64,000 bases of DNA from Candidozyma auris. Taxonomy: Eukaryota > Ascomycota > Pichiomycetes > Serinales > Metschnikowiaceae. The position numbers were made by a program, and so were the translations under genes. Below the pieces are notes generated by a model. That model made no database searches, was not told the origin of the DNA, and worked only from the letters and a program-made list of their open reading frames with translations. Position 1 is the stretch's first letter. Each line of letters starts with the position of its first letter. Below, in pieces: positions 49,872 through 60,619 of the stretch. The stretch lies in contig NC_072813.1 in NCBI RefSeq assembly GCF_003013715.1, positions 2,108,001 to 2,172,000 on the forward strand, read 5' to 3'.

Positions 49872-50804
49872 TCATCTACAATTCATTAGGAAGACAGCAT
49901 TTGCGATTTTATCACAGGCGGCGGCAGCGGCAGTTTTGAGCTTGTTCATGGCGTTCTGAAACTTCGAGGTAAAAGGGTTAGCTTTGCTCTTCTTGGAAGT
50001 ATTTACATGGCAACTAGGCTGAGAGATATGCTCGATCATTCCAATCTTTTTTGTATCCGCAATTGGCTTATTAGCTTCTGAGGTGTAAGCTGTAACTTCA
50101 GCAAGTTTTAGCAAAGCAATATAGGCCACAGCCGAAAACATCATCTGGTCTTTGAGCTCTCCCCTCTCTGAATCGTATAGAAGCCTCATGAAGTGATGAT
50201 AAGGGGAAACGTTGCCAATGGTATCGCACGCTGTCGAAGATACTGACTTATACGATAGCATCGCATCTGAGGTTGGATTTGAAATATGCCCTTGTTGCAT
50301 AGAAGGAGCTTCGGCTTCAACAAAAGAGCCAAAGTCAGTTGAGGATGTCAGATCAATCCGCCTTAGTAGTGGGCTGCTTGCATCAGAATTGTCAAAGACA
50401 GAATCTGGTCCGTCGAGGAGAGGACTGCTTTGAGGTAGAGGGTTATAATGAAACTTCTGGTTTGGATGCTCTTTACCCAGTTCTCGTATAGTGAATAGGT
50501 TCTTTAGGGAACTGGGTTTCTGAATAACACAGTTGATAGACCGATGATCATGAGAGGAACTCTTGTCTTTTAAAGCGAGTTTACTTTTCTTTTCATTCCT
50601 GAACACGTCGTGGTAGATACGCTTGATCTTGTTCTTGACTCTGCTTCTCCTGAAACTATTGAGGAATTTGGAAGTTTTTGTATAAGAAGGAAGGCATTCA
50701 GCAGCCTGTTGACATGGCAAAAGATGGTTAGCACTTCCGGTTGATTGCAAATCATTGTAGTTGATGCTCGAAGAATTGAAACGCTCTTGTGGCTTCAGTA
50801 ACAT
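49872..50804 (-). CDS. Uncharacterised, mostly disordered protein
   Basis: 310 residues. The first ~200 are Ser/Asn-rich with basic clusters (FRRSRVKNKIKRIYHD) and look disordered. About residues 205-240 (YHHFMRLLYDSERGELKDQMMFSAVAYIALLKLAEVTAY) form a clear helical segment, and a second helix ends the protein (FQNAMNKLKTAAAAACDKIANAVFLM). No family is recognised. It is transcribed divergently from the RraA-like gene. Confidence 0.6.
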   Translation of the reverse strand: MLLKPQERFNSSSINYNDLQSTGSANHLLPCQQAAECLPSYTKTSKFLNSFRRSRVKNKIKRIYHDVFRNEKKSKLALKDKSSSHDHRSINCVIQKPSSLKNLFTIRELGKEHPNQKFHYNPLPQSSPLLDGPDSVFDNSDASSPLLRRIDLTSSTDFGSFVEAEAPSMQQGHISNPTSDAMLSYKSVSSTACDTIGNVSPYHHFMRLLYDSERGELKDQMMFSAVAYIALLKLAEVTAYTSEANKPIADTKKIGMIEHISQPSCHVNTSKKSKANPFTSKFQNAMNKLKTAAAAACDKIANAVFLMNCR

Positions 50805-51652
50805 TATTGGTGATTTTATTGTTGTTAAAATGTGGTGTTGTACAAAATACTGTGGGATGTGGCCCTTTTAAGTCGTAAAATGCCCATGAACAATCCACAG
50901 ACTTCCATTCACTGGATTAGCCAAATTGGCAATTGCGCAGCAAGCACATCATCCACATCACGATTTTGGACAAGAGAAAGTTCAGCTAATATCATATGAT
51001 GCATTGGGGAAACCGGAGCACTGAAGAGCAAAGGATGAGGATGTTAAGGGAAAGTGGAGGTACAAGAAAACCGGGAAATAATATCGTATGTATCCCAAAC
51101 CGCAAGTCTGTTCTGTGGTGAATCGTGAGATACCATTGATCTGGCAAATGCTGTTGGTGAACGCTTTAAAGTGATTCCCGTCAAATGGGTGCAAAAGAGT
51201 TCTATTTAGTGGGTGCAAAAAAATCATGAGATCTGACTATGGGTAATGAACGAAAAAGAGAGTACTCCGCAATACCACGACATCATGTAGTCTAAAGCAT
51301 TAAGAAAAGTCCAGAGGGCTCATTTGCACTTTCTGATACTATCTTGATTTTGGCTGAGCTTCATAATATTGATATAAACAGATTTCCGACATGTGTAGCG
51401 ACATCAAGTAACCTATAAGGTCGACTTTTCGAACGCTTCTGGAAAATCACCCTAATCCTTCAAATTAGTACAATTTTTTCGCCTCAATTCGTTTAATCAC
51501 TTCAAATCTATAAGAATCTTTCAAACAAGACTACCACATGCTATCTCTCGATCTCATTGGCTCAAACCCATAGAATCTCAGTGTAATCGGCCCTCCGCAT
51601 TTCGCACCCCAGACTGACTACCTTTCCAACAACCTTATCTTTTCAATCTCCC
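50805..51652. other. Divergent promoter region, uncharacterised gene / RraA-like gene
   Basis: 848 bases without a convincing ORF or recognised site. Confidence 0.4.
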
Positions 51653-52399
51653 ATGTCTGTCAGAGCCACCTTAGCTAAATACACGCCTTGTGATGTTTCC
51701 GACGCGTTGGTTGCGTTTGGACTCAAGAACGGAGGCTTCATTCCAAACCTCGTTCAAAGAAGCCCTATTGGCAATAGTCCTAACAAGGGCTACGCAACTG
51801 CCGTGGGACAAGCGTACACTGTTCTCTACGCTCCCAAGCTGGATCCCAGACCAGCAGTGAAACAGTCGTACATTGATGAGATTCCCAAAGACAGCATGCT
51901 TGTGATGGCGGTTACGGAAGAACTTCAGCAGACAAGCGCTCCTTTTGTCAAGGTGAACAACGCGTTGTATGGAGGGTTGATGTCGACAAGAGCCAACTAC
52001 AGAGAGGCCGCTGGGTCGGTGATTCTCGGTAGAATCCGTGACTTGGCCGAACACAACGACCTCAACTATCCCGTGTGGTCTTACGGGGTAGGCACTACTG
52101 CTGGGCAGCCTGTGGTCAAAGTTGTGGGCATCAACGTTCCAATTTCGGTGAAGGTGACGGGTGTAGATGGAGAAGAGGAAAAGATCACAGTTTTGCCCAA
52201 CGACTGGGTTGTTGCGGACGAGAACGGCGTGGTGAGAATACCAATTGACCATAGAGATGGCGCAGAGGCTGAGATCAAGTTGGACAAAGTGTTGGAGTAC
52301 ATTCCCAAGAGAGTGGAGGCCGACACCAACGTGAGCAAGGACATCAAGGCGGGCAAGCCCGCTGCCGAAAGCCAGAAATTCTGGAGAGGCAAGATTTAG
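51653..52399 (+). CDS. RraA-like aldolase/decarboxylase (YER010C family)
   Basis: 248 residues. The family core GGLMSTRANYREAAGSVILGRIRDL lies at about residues 106-130, with the PVWSYGVGT motif ~12 residues later and a C-terminal helix with KFWRGK. These enzymes use a divalent metal and share the HMG/CHA aldolase fold; YER010C acts on 4-hydroxy-4-methyl-2-oxoglutarate and oxaloacetate. Length fits (234 in S. cerevisiae). The antisense ORF over the same bases is a shadow. Confidence 0.9.
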   Translation: MSVRATLAKYTPCDVSDALVAFGLKNGGFIPNLVQRSPIGNSPNKGYATAVGQAYTVLYAPKLDPRPAVKQSYIDEIPKDSMLVMAVTEELQQTSAPFVKVNNALYGGLMSTRANYREAAGSVILGRIRDLAEHNDLNYPVWSYGVGTTAGQPVVKVVGINVPISVKVTGVDGEEEKITVLPNDWVVADENGVVRIPIDHRDGAEAEIKLDKVLEYIPKRVEADTNVSKDIKAGKPAAESQKFWRGKI

Positions 52400-53022
52400 A
52401 ATCACGATCGCTTAGAAGTTCTAGAATATATGTGATCATGAGCTGTTGCAGTGTAGAGCATGCTGGTGTATTGTAGGCTCAATGGGTGGTAGTAGTACTG
52501 GTTGAGGTAAACGATGTGCAAATCACTTGAAATAGTGAAATACCGTAAGTGTAGCGCTTACTTCACGTTCAGGTCGTCTCATTTCTCTCTGACTCTGGGC
52601 ATTGAGCAACACATACTACAAATCACGAATTGAGTCCAGACTCATTCGGATGTGTCTTGTCAAATCTGGGATCTCCAAAAGCAATTTCACTACTTCTCAG
52701 CAAAACATTCACTTTTCTTCTTCTCGTTATTACCTCACTGGCCACAATTTGCAGCAAGCAGTTTAGTTAACTATGGTACCCACACCACAACATAAGAGAG
52801 CAAATGTAAAAAGCTAGATTCGCAATTCCCCTAATCACAAGAAATTTCCCACCACTCCGTAGAAAAAATACCGAAAACAACCTTAACCATAACCTCTCCA
52901 GTGTCGTCTTCTTTCAACCTGCGCACTATCTGCCTCACCTTATCTGCGATCTCGGTACTATAACTTGCCCCACAATTGACTGGACCAGATCAACTCACCA
53001 AAAAGCTACACTTCTTCTCAGC
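52400..53022. other. Promoter region of the VID28-like gene
   Basis: 623 bases between tandem genes; no recognised element. Confidence 0.4.
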
Positions 53023-56000
53023 ATGCCCTTAGACGCATACGCTCATCTCAATGGTCTTCCCCAGGGCCGAAATGGGTTTCCTGAAACTTTGGCAGAGCTT
53101 CGTCTCCAGCTCATAGGCAACCGAGAGCTCAAGATTCGGGCGCTCCAGGAGCCTCAATTTGTCAACTGGCTCTTACACCAGCTTCAGGAGGATTTGGAAA
53201 AGGTGGAGCTGACAAAAGACTTACCGGCCCCAGAGCTTGCGCAGGATATCCACGATAAGGTGGTGATTTTGCGTATATTGGCCTGTTTCGTCGCTGACGT
53301 GCAAGGTTCCGACGACAAGGTGAACGTGGACTCAAGCAGCTTACAGGGGGCGGTGCCTTTGATTTCAATGCTCTTTCAGTATGTGACTGAGGTTTTTTTG
53401 CCGGTGACGGGTCAAAACTCATCTAGATTACCTTCGGAGGCTGGCAAAGTGAAAAGCGACATACACAAGAGTATTTGTGATGCTTTGTGGATCATTGTTG
53501 TGTTTGCCAACGCAGATGCTCTCTCTCTTGATCAGAAATGCTACGAAAATTTGTGGAAGCTTACTACGACGCTCCTTATATGCGATGATTCTACCATCCC
53601 GATGGTATCTCTGAAACTGAAGAACGCTGTTGTGTCAAGCTTACACACTCTTCCACTTCTTCTCAAGGAGGCCCCAAGGGAGCTCTCGAGAACGTATGCC
53701 CCTTCCTTGTTGAGGCTTTGTTTGACACGTCTCCAAAAGGAATTTGCCATGTTGCACAGGCACTACGTCCTGGGATTGCCCACAGTTGGCAACTTTTTGG
53801 AGAAGGTGTCGCCAAATATAATTGCAGATAAGAAAATATTGCGAGACATTATCGAGGTCGACTTCATCACGTCTTTAGTGGTGACTACTGCCCAGTTGCT
53901 TAACTACACCAGGGAAAAAAGCATAGCGCTTCCGCTTAAGTCACCCTTTTTCACATCAAAAGAAGTGTTTCTTTGCATGGTTCTCTTGCTCAAGTGTGAT
54001 GGCTGCCATCATCTTAACATTGCGACCCTTAACTTGATTCACTTCTACCTCAATGCTCTCGAGGACCTGGGTACCGCTTCAGAGGAGATTGTGTTTGCCA
54101 CGTATGAGAAGCTTTTCCCAAGAATCATCGAACTTTTGGACAGCGATCTTGACAAAAAACACTCTGTTCCTCCATATCTCAATCTCCCTGTGTCTGTGCT
54201 TTCCGGTCTCTGCCTTAAATACCCTCGCATGTCATTACACTTGCACAACACCAATGTTGATACCAAGATAATGAAAGATCTTCAGGATCTTGTAAGGAAG
54301 ACACCAATGTTCGTGAGTATCTTCAGACTCAAAGTAGCATCAAAGGAAAAGTCAAAACTTGCAGATTTTACCAGTTTATCGAAACACCGAAATGCTGGTC
54401 AGGCATCGTATGACGTGGCCGTTCAGATCTCAAGAATGGAACAGATCGCTGACTACCTCCAGCTGCTTAGCGTTTATTCAAGCTCGAACGAGGACTACCG
54501 TCGCAGAGTGACAAAATTCCTGGACCTGAAATCTAGCAAATCTCAAGGGCCAAATTTTTTGTGCTTGTTACTTTTCGAACTTATGGACAATTACAGATTC
54601 TTGATCCAACAGCTTCTCCTATCATATGACGTGATGGGTAAGCTATTAAGAAACTCCGCCAAGCAAGACCAAACAAAGGTATTTGACTGGTTTGGCAAGA
54701 ACCTCGGTATGATCTACACCTTGATAGAACATCCTATCTTCACACAAACGGTTTATCTAGTAAGGTCACTTTCGCGTTCCATCACTACTTTGAGAACTTT
54801 TTTTGTTGACTGCAATTCTATCAAAAGTGTATTCGATGTCGATGATGACACGACGTTAAGCTCGCTTGATCAGAGCAACCTAAATGAAGACATTATTGAA
54901 ATTGTACGGTCACGCTACAACAGAGAAGCATCTTTCAAAAGACGAGGTACTTTTGTCTCTAGTCTTTTGGAGGTTCTCGGACAACTTGACAACGTCAAAT
55001 ATGCCATGCAATATTTCACGAAAGCAAACCCCGGATTAAGCCTTCAATATCCTCCACCAAGAAAGTCTCTCTGTGTCAAAAAAGTCATTCTTTTGGCTTC
55101 CATTGCCAACTTCATCCTTGATTTCAGCTCATTCCGCTACGAGATCGTAAACCACGACACTTTCATGGTGGATTTAGCCAGCGTTTTCCAGCCGCAAACG
55201 CATGTTCAGGAAGACATCAAATATTCGGAAGAAGAGGAAAGGGAGATCTGCTATGAGCATCTCAGAGAGCAACTAACCGTTCTCCAGGTTGTAAAAAGTT
55301 ACCTCTACAACGAAAATGAGGAGAATAGAAAGGTCTTGTGGGATTTCATCCCCTTGTCGCTTGTGTTTGAAAAATCGCTTTATGGTCTTGTTGGCCCCGT
55401 GGAGGATGACCCTGATCTTCATTCATTATTCGTTCAGCACAAGATTCTTGCTTTTGAAATCATGCGCAATCTCACGGCAGCTTCGTCATTTTTCAGTGAA
55501 GCCATCAAAGAATCCTACCTTGAATACGTTAAAGAAGAGCACGACGCGGGACACACAAGTGCCCCACTCTCATGGCACGAATATTTACTACGTAATCTTT
55601 TGAGTTACAATTTGTTTGTTGATGATGACAAAACCTACAGCGAGCAAGATTTCTTTCATAACGACGAGTTCTTTTTCAAGCTTGTCAAGAACACTGACTA
55701 CGTTAGGCTTCTTGTGGGAATCAACTATGTGGAAGATCATCGTTATACCAACATCCTGGTTTTCAAAAAGCTGGACTTTCCACTGAAGCCAATGATTAAT
55801 ATATGGAAACGCATACTTGATGCAAAGTTGCTGGATAAACTCGAGCACAAAATCTGTGGGAATAACCTTAATGAAAGGGTAAACTTGGCCAATCAGCTCA
55901 TTGAGCTCAAATTTTCCATCAATTGGATCCTTATAAACTTGACATGGCAAGATGATTCATTTGGTTACCAGGTGCCAGACAAGGTGAGTTTTGGGCTTCT

Positions 56001-56688
56001 TGATACAGTAAGTCACCGAACCCACAGTGATCCTCATAATGAGGATAGACAGCTCTTCAACTCGTCAAACATTGTGATTGAAGAAAGTGAGGATGATGAT
56101 GAGGACGAGGACGACGTCCACGATCATGTTTCTCGAGCAGATGACGATGATGCCGAAATGAGCGCTGAAGACAAGGCCAAGCTCTTACACCGGTATCAAT
56201 TCAGTCTGATTCTACAGAGAATAATTTTGGATATGTCCAAGCCCAAGTATAGAACCAGAGGAGGATCACGAGCAAGCAGTATGGAGCGCTTTGATTACTT
56301 GAATGCAAACAACTTGTATGAAAAATCAAAGACGGCGTTTTCCCAAATCACAGGATTGGTGCTGGGAAACGCTGCACACGAGGGCTCTCAAGGTAGTGGC
56401 CAACGCAGTGAAGAGCGTCACCCATTGAGAAGAATGAGCAACATCATCAGCAGTAGAGATGGTACAAGGGTAAGAAGAGACGTGAATCGTGGTGGTGAAG
56501 GTTTCGGCTATGATTCGGCCGATGAGGTAGGCAACGAGGAAGGTGGTGCAGGCAACGTAGGTGTTGTCGATGAACATGACGAAGAGGAAGAAGAAGATGA
56601 CGAAGAAGAGGATGATAACTCCAATACAAATACTGATGAATCTGATATGGGTGATGTCGTTGATATTGATGAATACTGGGTTCGGTAA
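53023..56688 (+). CDS. VID28: GID/CTLH ubiquitin-ligase armadillo subunit Vid28/Gid5-like
   Basis: 1221 residues. It is helical throughout, with Armadillo/HEAT-like repeats; the segment NLANQLIELKFSINWILINLTW near residue ~955 resembles the conserved ARMC8/Vid28 block. The last ~200 residues are disordered and very acidic (runs of Asp/Glu). In yeast Gid5 links substrate receptors Gid4/Gid10 to the GID E3 that degrades gluconeogenic enzymes. The protein is longer than S. cerevisiae Vid28 (921) because of the tail and loops. Assignment is from pattern, not alignment. Confidence 0.7.
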   Translation: MPLDAYAHLNGLPQGRNGFPETLAELRLQLIGNRELKIRALQEPQFVNWLLHQLQEDLEKVELTKDLPAPELAQDIHDKVVILRILACFVADVQGSDDKVNVDSSSLQGAVPLISMLFQYVTEVFLPVTGQNSSRLPSEAGKVKSDIHKSICDALWIIVVFANADALSLDQKCYENLWKLTTTLLICDDSTIPMVSLKLKNAVVSSLHTLPLLLKEAPRELSRTYAPSLLRLCLTRLQKEFAMLHRHYVLGLPTVGNFLEKVSPNIIADKKILRDIIEVDFITSLVVTTAQLLNYTREKSIALPLKSPFFTSKEVFLCMVLLLKCDGCHHLNIATLNLIHFYLNALEDLGTASEEIVFATYEKLFPRIIELLDSDLDKKHSVPPYLNLPVSVLSGLCLKYPRMSLHLHNTNVDTKIMKDLQDLVRKTPMFVSIFRLKVASKEKSKLADFTSLSKHRNAGQASYDVAVQISRMEQIADYLQLLSVYSSSNEDYRRRVTKFLDLKSSKSQGPNFLCLLLFELMDNYRFLIQQLLLSYDVMGKLLRNSAKQDQTKVFDWFGKNLGMIYTLIEHPIFTQTVYLVRSLSRSITTLRTFFVDCNSIKSVFDVDDDTTLSSLDQSNLNEDIIEIVRSRYNREASFKRRGTFVSSLLEVLGQLDNVKYAMQYFTKANPGLSLQYPPPRKSLCVKKVILLASIANFILDFSSFRYEIVNHDTFMVDLASVFQPQTHVQEDIKYSEEEEREICYEHLREQLTVLQVVKSYLYNENEENRKVLWDFIPLSLVFEKSLYGLVGPVEDDPDLHSLFVQHKILAFEIMRNLTAASSFFSEAIKESYLEYVKEEHDAGHTSAPLSWHEYLLRNLLSYNLFVDDDKTYSEQDFFHNDEFFFKLVKNTDYVRLLVGINYVEDHRYTNILVFKKLDFPLKPMINIWKRILDAKLLDKLEHKICGNNLNERVNLANQLIELKFSINWILINLTWQDDSFGYQVPDKVSFGLLDTVSHRTHSDPHNEDRQLFNSSNIVIEESEDDDEDEDDVHDHVSRADDDDAEMSAEDKAKLLHRYQFSLILQRIILDMSKPKYRTRGGSRASSMERFDYLNANNLYEKSKTAFSQITGLVLGNAAHEGSQGSGQRSEERHPLRRMSNIISSRDGTRVRRDVNRGGEGFGYDSADEVGNEEGGAGNVGVVDEHDEEEEEDDEEEDDNSNTNTDESDMGDVVDIDEYWVR

Positions 56689-57430
56689 ACATTGGCTGCA
56701 AAAACTTAGAGAATGGTGCAATTTTATAACAGCACGTCGACTAGAGCACATATACGGAGATAATGCCAAGCCCCGTGATCTAATGACGTCTAAACTTTTA
56801 AAGGATCGATATGATCTTAATTTTAGTAAAGGCATCGATGAAATAAGACAATACACTTTCTCCAGCTTTGACTGTGCGAAAAGCCGAGGATTAAGGAGAA
56901 AAAAAAAAAAAAAGATGAGTTGCGAAGAAATAGCCGATCGTGAGGCATTTAAAGCGACAAACTAACGGCGGGCATAATCACAGGAACACGCCTGCGCTAA
57001 GCAGAAAAAAAAGTTAAACCACCAAGACCGGAAGGTAATTACCACTTTGCAACAAGGAGCCCAAAGAGAACTCTCAAATACTACATCCGAAAATCCCCGT
57101 CTACTAAAAATAGTGCTACTTGATTTCCTGATTTTCTTTCAACCTCTTGACTCTCGTCATTCGGTGGTGCCTCTCTGTTAAAAGATCTTTTGCGGCTTTC
57201 TGACTCGTCCTGTCTGTTGGACCCGCCGTTTGACATCTGAGATACTGCTTACAAGTGCTGAGAGAAAGTGAGTGAGAAATCGGGGAGATAACTAAGACCT
57301 TTTTCTTTCTTCCTTGTTGTCTGGACCCACTCCCGATAAAGAAAATCATCATCACCATCAAGGTTCCGTTGGCTTCTGCTCCCGTTGCGTTAATTCTTCC
57401 AACCTCGTTTTCCCCTTATTTCCTCTCGCA
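56689..57430. other. Promoter region of the PKA catalytic subunit gene
   Basis: 742 bases. A 15-base A run at 56899-56913 is the only marked element. A 134-codon ORF crossing the VID28 end (56561-56965) is a shadow of low complexity. Confidence 0.4.
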
Positions 57431-58582
57431 ATGGACTATCACGAGACTCAACTGGCCGCTCAGCAAAACAACGTCGGTGGTGACCAGACTCAGGAGTCAG
57501 CGACACAGAACGCCAATAATAATAACGATGACGCTGGGCTGAGTGTGACAGCGCTTCAAAACCAAAACCAGCCGGCGCAGAAAAGCAGCAAAAACAAAAA
57601 CAGAGATATTACGACAAAGGGCAAGTACTCGTTGAACGATTTCCAGATTCTTAGAACGTTGGGCACAGGCTCGTTTGGCAGAGTTCACTTGGCCAGGTCG
57701 GTGCATAATGGGCGGTTCTACGCTATGAAGACGTTGAAGAAGGAAAGAGTCATCAACATGAAGCAGGTGGAGCACACCAACGATGAAAGGAGAATGTTAA
57801 AGCTTGCGCAACATCCGTTCATCATCAGAATGTGGGGCACGTTTCAGGATTGCCATAATTTGTTTATGATCATGGACTACATAGAAGGCGGAGAGTTGTT
57901 TTCTTTGTTACGAAAATCCCAGAGGTTCCCTACCCCTGTGGCTAAATTCTACGCTGCAGAGGTATTCCTTGCCATAGAGTATCTCCATAATCTCGACATC
58001 ATATACAGAGACTTGAAGCCCGAAAATATTCTTTTGGACAAAAACGGCCACATCAAGCTCACGGACTTTGGGTTTGCCAAAGAGGTTACTGACGTGACAT
58101 ACACCTTGTGCGGAACGCCGGACTACATCGCTCCGGAAGTGGTGGCCACGAAGCCTTATAACAAGTCTGTGGATTGGTGGTCGTTTGGCATTTTGATCTT
58201 CGAGATGCTTACAGGGTACACGCCCTTTTACGACCCAACCCCTATGAAGACATACGAGAACATCTTGAATGGTACCATAACGTATCCTGACTACTTGCCC
58301 CCTGATATACTTGATCTTCTTCAAAAACTTATTGTGAAAGACTTGACACAGAGGCTAGGTAATCTTCAAAATGGTTCTGATGACGTGAAAAACCATCCGT
58401 GGTTCAAAGAGGTGATCTGGGAGAGGCTACTTTCGAGGGACATTGAGACGCCATATGAACCTCCCATCACTTCTGGCGTGGGAGACACATCTCAATTCGA
58501 CCGCTTCCCCGAGGATAAGGAACTTGACTACGGTATATCGGGCGTGGACGATCCATATGGGGCGCTCTTTCCAGATTTTTAA
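57431..58582 (+). CDS. cAMP-dependent protein kinase catalytic subunit (Tpk)
   Basis: 383 residues from the ATG at 57431 (the frame is open to 57314, but the extra 39 residues are unlike PKA). A Gln/Asn-rich N-terminus of ~60 residues precedes an AGC kinase: glycine loop GTGSFG 78-83, Lys100, YRDLKPEN 192-199, DFG 212-214, activation-loop Thr225 in [11 protein letters not shown] next, and the AGC tail with a C-terminal hydrophobic motif region ending FPDF. It phosphorylates targets downstream of Ras-cAMP. CUG-clade species carry TPK1 and TPK2; I cannot choose. Ser/Thr in ~226 context is complete, so it should be active. Confidence 0.92.
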   Translation: MDYHETQLAAQQNNVGGDQTQESATQNANNNNDDAGLSVTALQNQNQPAQKSSKNKNRDITTKGKYSLNDFQILRTLGTGSFGRVHLARSVHNGRFYAMKTLKKERVINMKQVEHTNDERRMLKLAQHPFIIRMWGTFQDCHNLFMIMDYIEGGELFSLLRKSQRFPTPVAKFYAAEVFLAIEYLHNLDIIYRDLKPENILLDKNGHIKLTDFGFAKEVTDVTYTLCGTPDYIAPEVVATKPYNKSVDWWSFGILIFEMLTGYTPFYDPTPMKTYENILNGTITYPDYLPPDILDLLQKLIVKDLTQRLGNLQNGSDDVKNHPWFKEVIWERLLSRDIETPYEPPITSGVGDTSQFDRFPEDKELDYGISGVDDPYGALFPDF

Positions 58583-58828
58583 AATTGCGAAGGGAGCTTG
58601 ATTTCCACTCACATTGCATTACATCTGATGGTCGTGGCACGTAAATTTGCTACCCTCATTTCATTTCACACTCACGATATGACTACTCAATCCTTTAGTT
58701 CCCCCCCTTTTTTCCCCTCGTTGCATTTGGCATTAGCTGATCGTGGTGTCTTCCCGTCTATTCAGAATCTACCGGTAAGATGATGCAGTTCGGTACCTTT
58801 GTACTCATATTAATTCTTGTTAAATACT

Positions 58829-60619
58829 TCAAGCACAACAACTTTCAACATCCTCAAGCCAGGCTCCTCTTAATAGTGCATCCACACTTATCCTTGTAGA
58901 TGGATTCATATCGAGTAATTTGTATATGAAACGCCTACGAATCTCGTAGTCAGACTCCTCGAAGCCTTCATCGTCAAGATCAGATTCAAGACTAGACTTA
59001 TCGCAGTCCTGACCCTTCTCAAAAAGAGTTTCGATGGGGATGAATGCTCCCTTCTTTTTGATGCTCCACTTCCCAGTCTTCTCATCGTAGTCTGCAATCA
59101 TGGCATTTCTGGCGTATTCATCAAAAGTAGAATCCTTAAACTTCTTAGATAGCGGCTTCGGATCAGTACGCCTCCAAAGGTACGTGCTACCATAAGCTCT
59201 AGAGTCCTCCTCCTGAGCTGACTCGTCGTAATATGTAGCAACCACAAAATTTTCGGACGCACCACAGAAATAGTGTCTTCGAACGTTATAGAGAACAAGT
59301 ATTAGAACACCAAGGCCCCAGCAATCTTTCTTAGCCAACGACCAGCTCTTGCACGATCTCGAGTGCTCTTCGGGAGCCATGAAAGGCTCGGACCCGATAG
59401 GACCATTGGAAGCAGGCCAAGGCTGCTCGCCTGAGTCCCATGCTGTTCGAAACACACTGGATTTACCAAAATCTGAAATCTTGAGGTTCATGCGAGTCTT
59501 CTTCGTTCCGTTCTTATCGGACGTAATGCTATTGTTGTCGTATTTGATCAAAATGTTCTCAAGCTTCAAATCGCAGTGGGCGACGCCATGCTGATGCATA
59601 TACCATAGCCCCAGAGCAATCTGCTTGATCATGCAATCTATGTCGTCTATCGTGATGTAATGTTTCTGAGTAACACACTTCTTAATGTATGCAAAAAGAT
59701 TGCCGCCGTTGCTGGACTCCATCACCTGATTGACCTTGAAGTTCTTCTCGATGAAGTTGGCGGCTGTGGTATCAATGTTGGCATCCAAAGGCGGTAGAGA
59801 AACCATGAGGTCGACAGAACGAACAATGTTCTTGTTGTTGAGGGTTGAGGAGAGGATGAACTCGGAGATTACTCTATCGATGAACTTCTCACTACTTTCG
59901 ACGCATTTTGAATCTGTAGCTGATCGTTTCTGTAACTCCTTCACGGCATACACTTTCTTAGATGCTCCGGAATCAAGAACCTTGATAACGCCGTATGCAC
60001 CTCGGCCAATGACGTCTTTAACGGTACCGTAGCGTTGAAAAAGTGTCTCATGTTTTTGCAAATGCTGATACTGCTGCTGTAGATCCCCCTTAAGGTCAAG
60101 CACTGTCTTTAGCTTCTCTCTGAGCTGCTTAATGAGCTGCACCTGGGGATCTCCAATGATGGAGGTAGTCACCAGAGGATCCTTTCTATCCATTGTTGGC
60201 GACAACCGTATTATATTATAGCCATTTGGCAATAGCGAGAACGTCCTTTTCAGCTCCTCGTTCGCCATTTTTTGGAGCCCTTCCCTTGAATCCAGTGTAC
60301 CCAACATGTAGCCCATGAGAGTGGATAACTGAGACACCGTCGCTGTTCTCTCCCTCGGAAGCCATGTGTGTAAATGAGGCTCGTAGTCCAGCTCATCATC
60401 ATCCTCCACGTCAAAAGGGTCCTCTTCTGAAGACTCAATTGCGTCAGGTTGTTGACTTGGCTGCTCAGACTCACCTTCTTTCTTCTTGAATAGTTTCTGT
60501 TTAAGTTTGCTCAGTTGCGAGGTTGAAGTTTCTAATGGAGGCAGCGGGCTTGATTTCAAAGAGCTATTTGAGCTCTGAGGAGGCGAGTCTAGTCGCTCCT
60601 TCCGCTTGAACAAGCCCAT
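58829..60619 (-). CDS. Protein kinase of the Npr1/Hal5 family, Sat4/Hal4-like
   Basis: 596 residues. The N-terminal ~195 residues are Ser/Pro-rich with an acidic patch. The kinase domain has GRGAYG at 205-210, Lys227 in AVKEL, the fungal-specific HCDLKLEN at 348-355 (instead of HRD), DFG 383-385 and APE 415-417, with a long insert before the C-terminal helix (DMNPSTRISVDALL). HCDLKLEN with the DFG kept is the mark of the Hal5/Sat4/Npr1 group, which stabilises plasma-membrane transporters such as Trk1. The first residues MGLF... could be myristoylated. Tail to tail with the PKA gene (246 bases). Confidence 0.85.
   Translation of the reverse strand: MGLFKRKERLDSPPQSSNSSLKSSPLPPLETSTSQLSKLKQKLFKKKEGESEQPSQQPDAIESSEEDPFDVEDDDELDYEPHLHTWLPRERTATVSQLSTLMGYMLGTLDSREGLQKMANEELKRTFSLLPNGYNIIRLSPTMDRKDPLVTTSIIGDPQVQLIKQLREKLKTVLDLKGDLQQQYQHLQKHETLFQRYGTVKDVIGRGAYGVIKVLDSGASKKVYAVKELQKRSATDSKCVESSEKFIDRVISEFILSSTLNNKNIVRSVDLMVSLPPLDANIDTTAANFIEKNFKVNQVMESSNGGNLFAYIKKCVTQKHYITIDDIDCMIKQIALGLWYMHQHGVAHCDLKLENILIKYDNNSITSDKNGTKKTRMNLKISDFGKSSVFRTAWDSGEQPWPASNGPIGSEPFMAPEEHSRSCKSWSLAKKDCWGLGVLILVLYNVRRHYFCGASENFVVATYYDESAQEEDSRAYGSTYLWRRTDPKPLSKKFKDSTFDEYARNAMIADYDEKTGKWSIKKKGAFIPIETLFEKGQDCDKSSLESDLDDEGFEESDYEIRRRFIYKLLDMNPSTRISVDALLRGAWLEDVESCCA

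Noticed and set aside
51671..52405. 244-codon antisense ORF over the RraA-like gene
   Set aside because: Shadow of the coding strand, which has clear family motifs.
57314..57430. 39-residue N-terminal extension of the PKA subunit
   Set aside because: His-rich sequence unlike PKA; ATG at 57431 gives an N-terminus rich in Gln/Asn as in other fungal Tpk.
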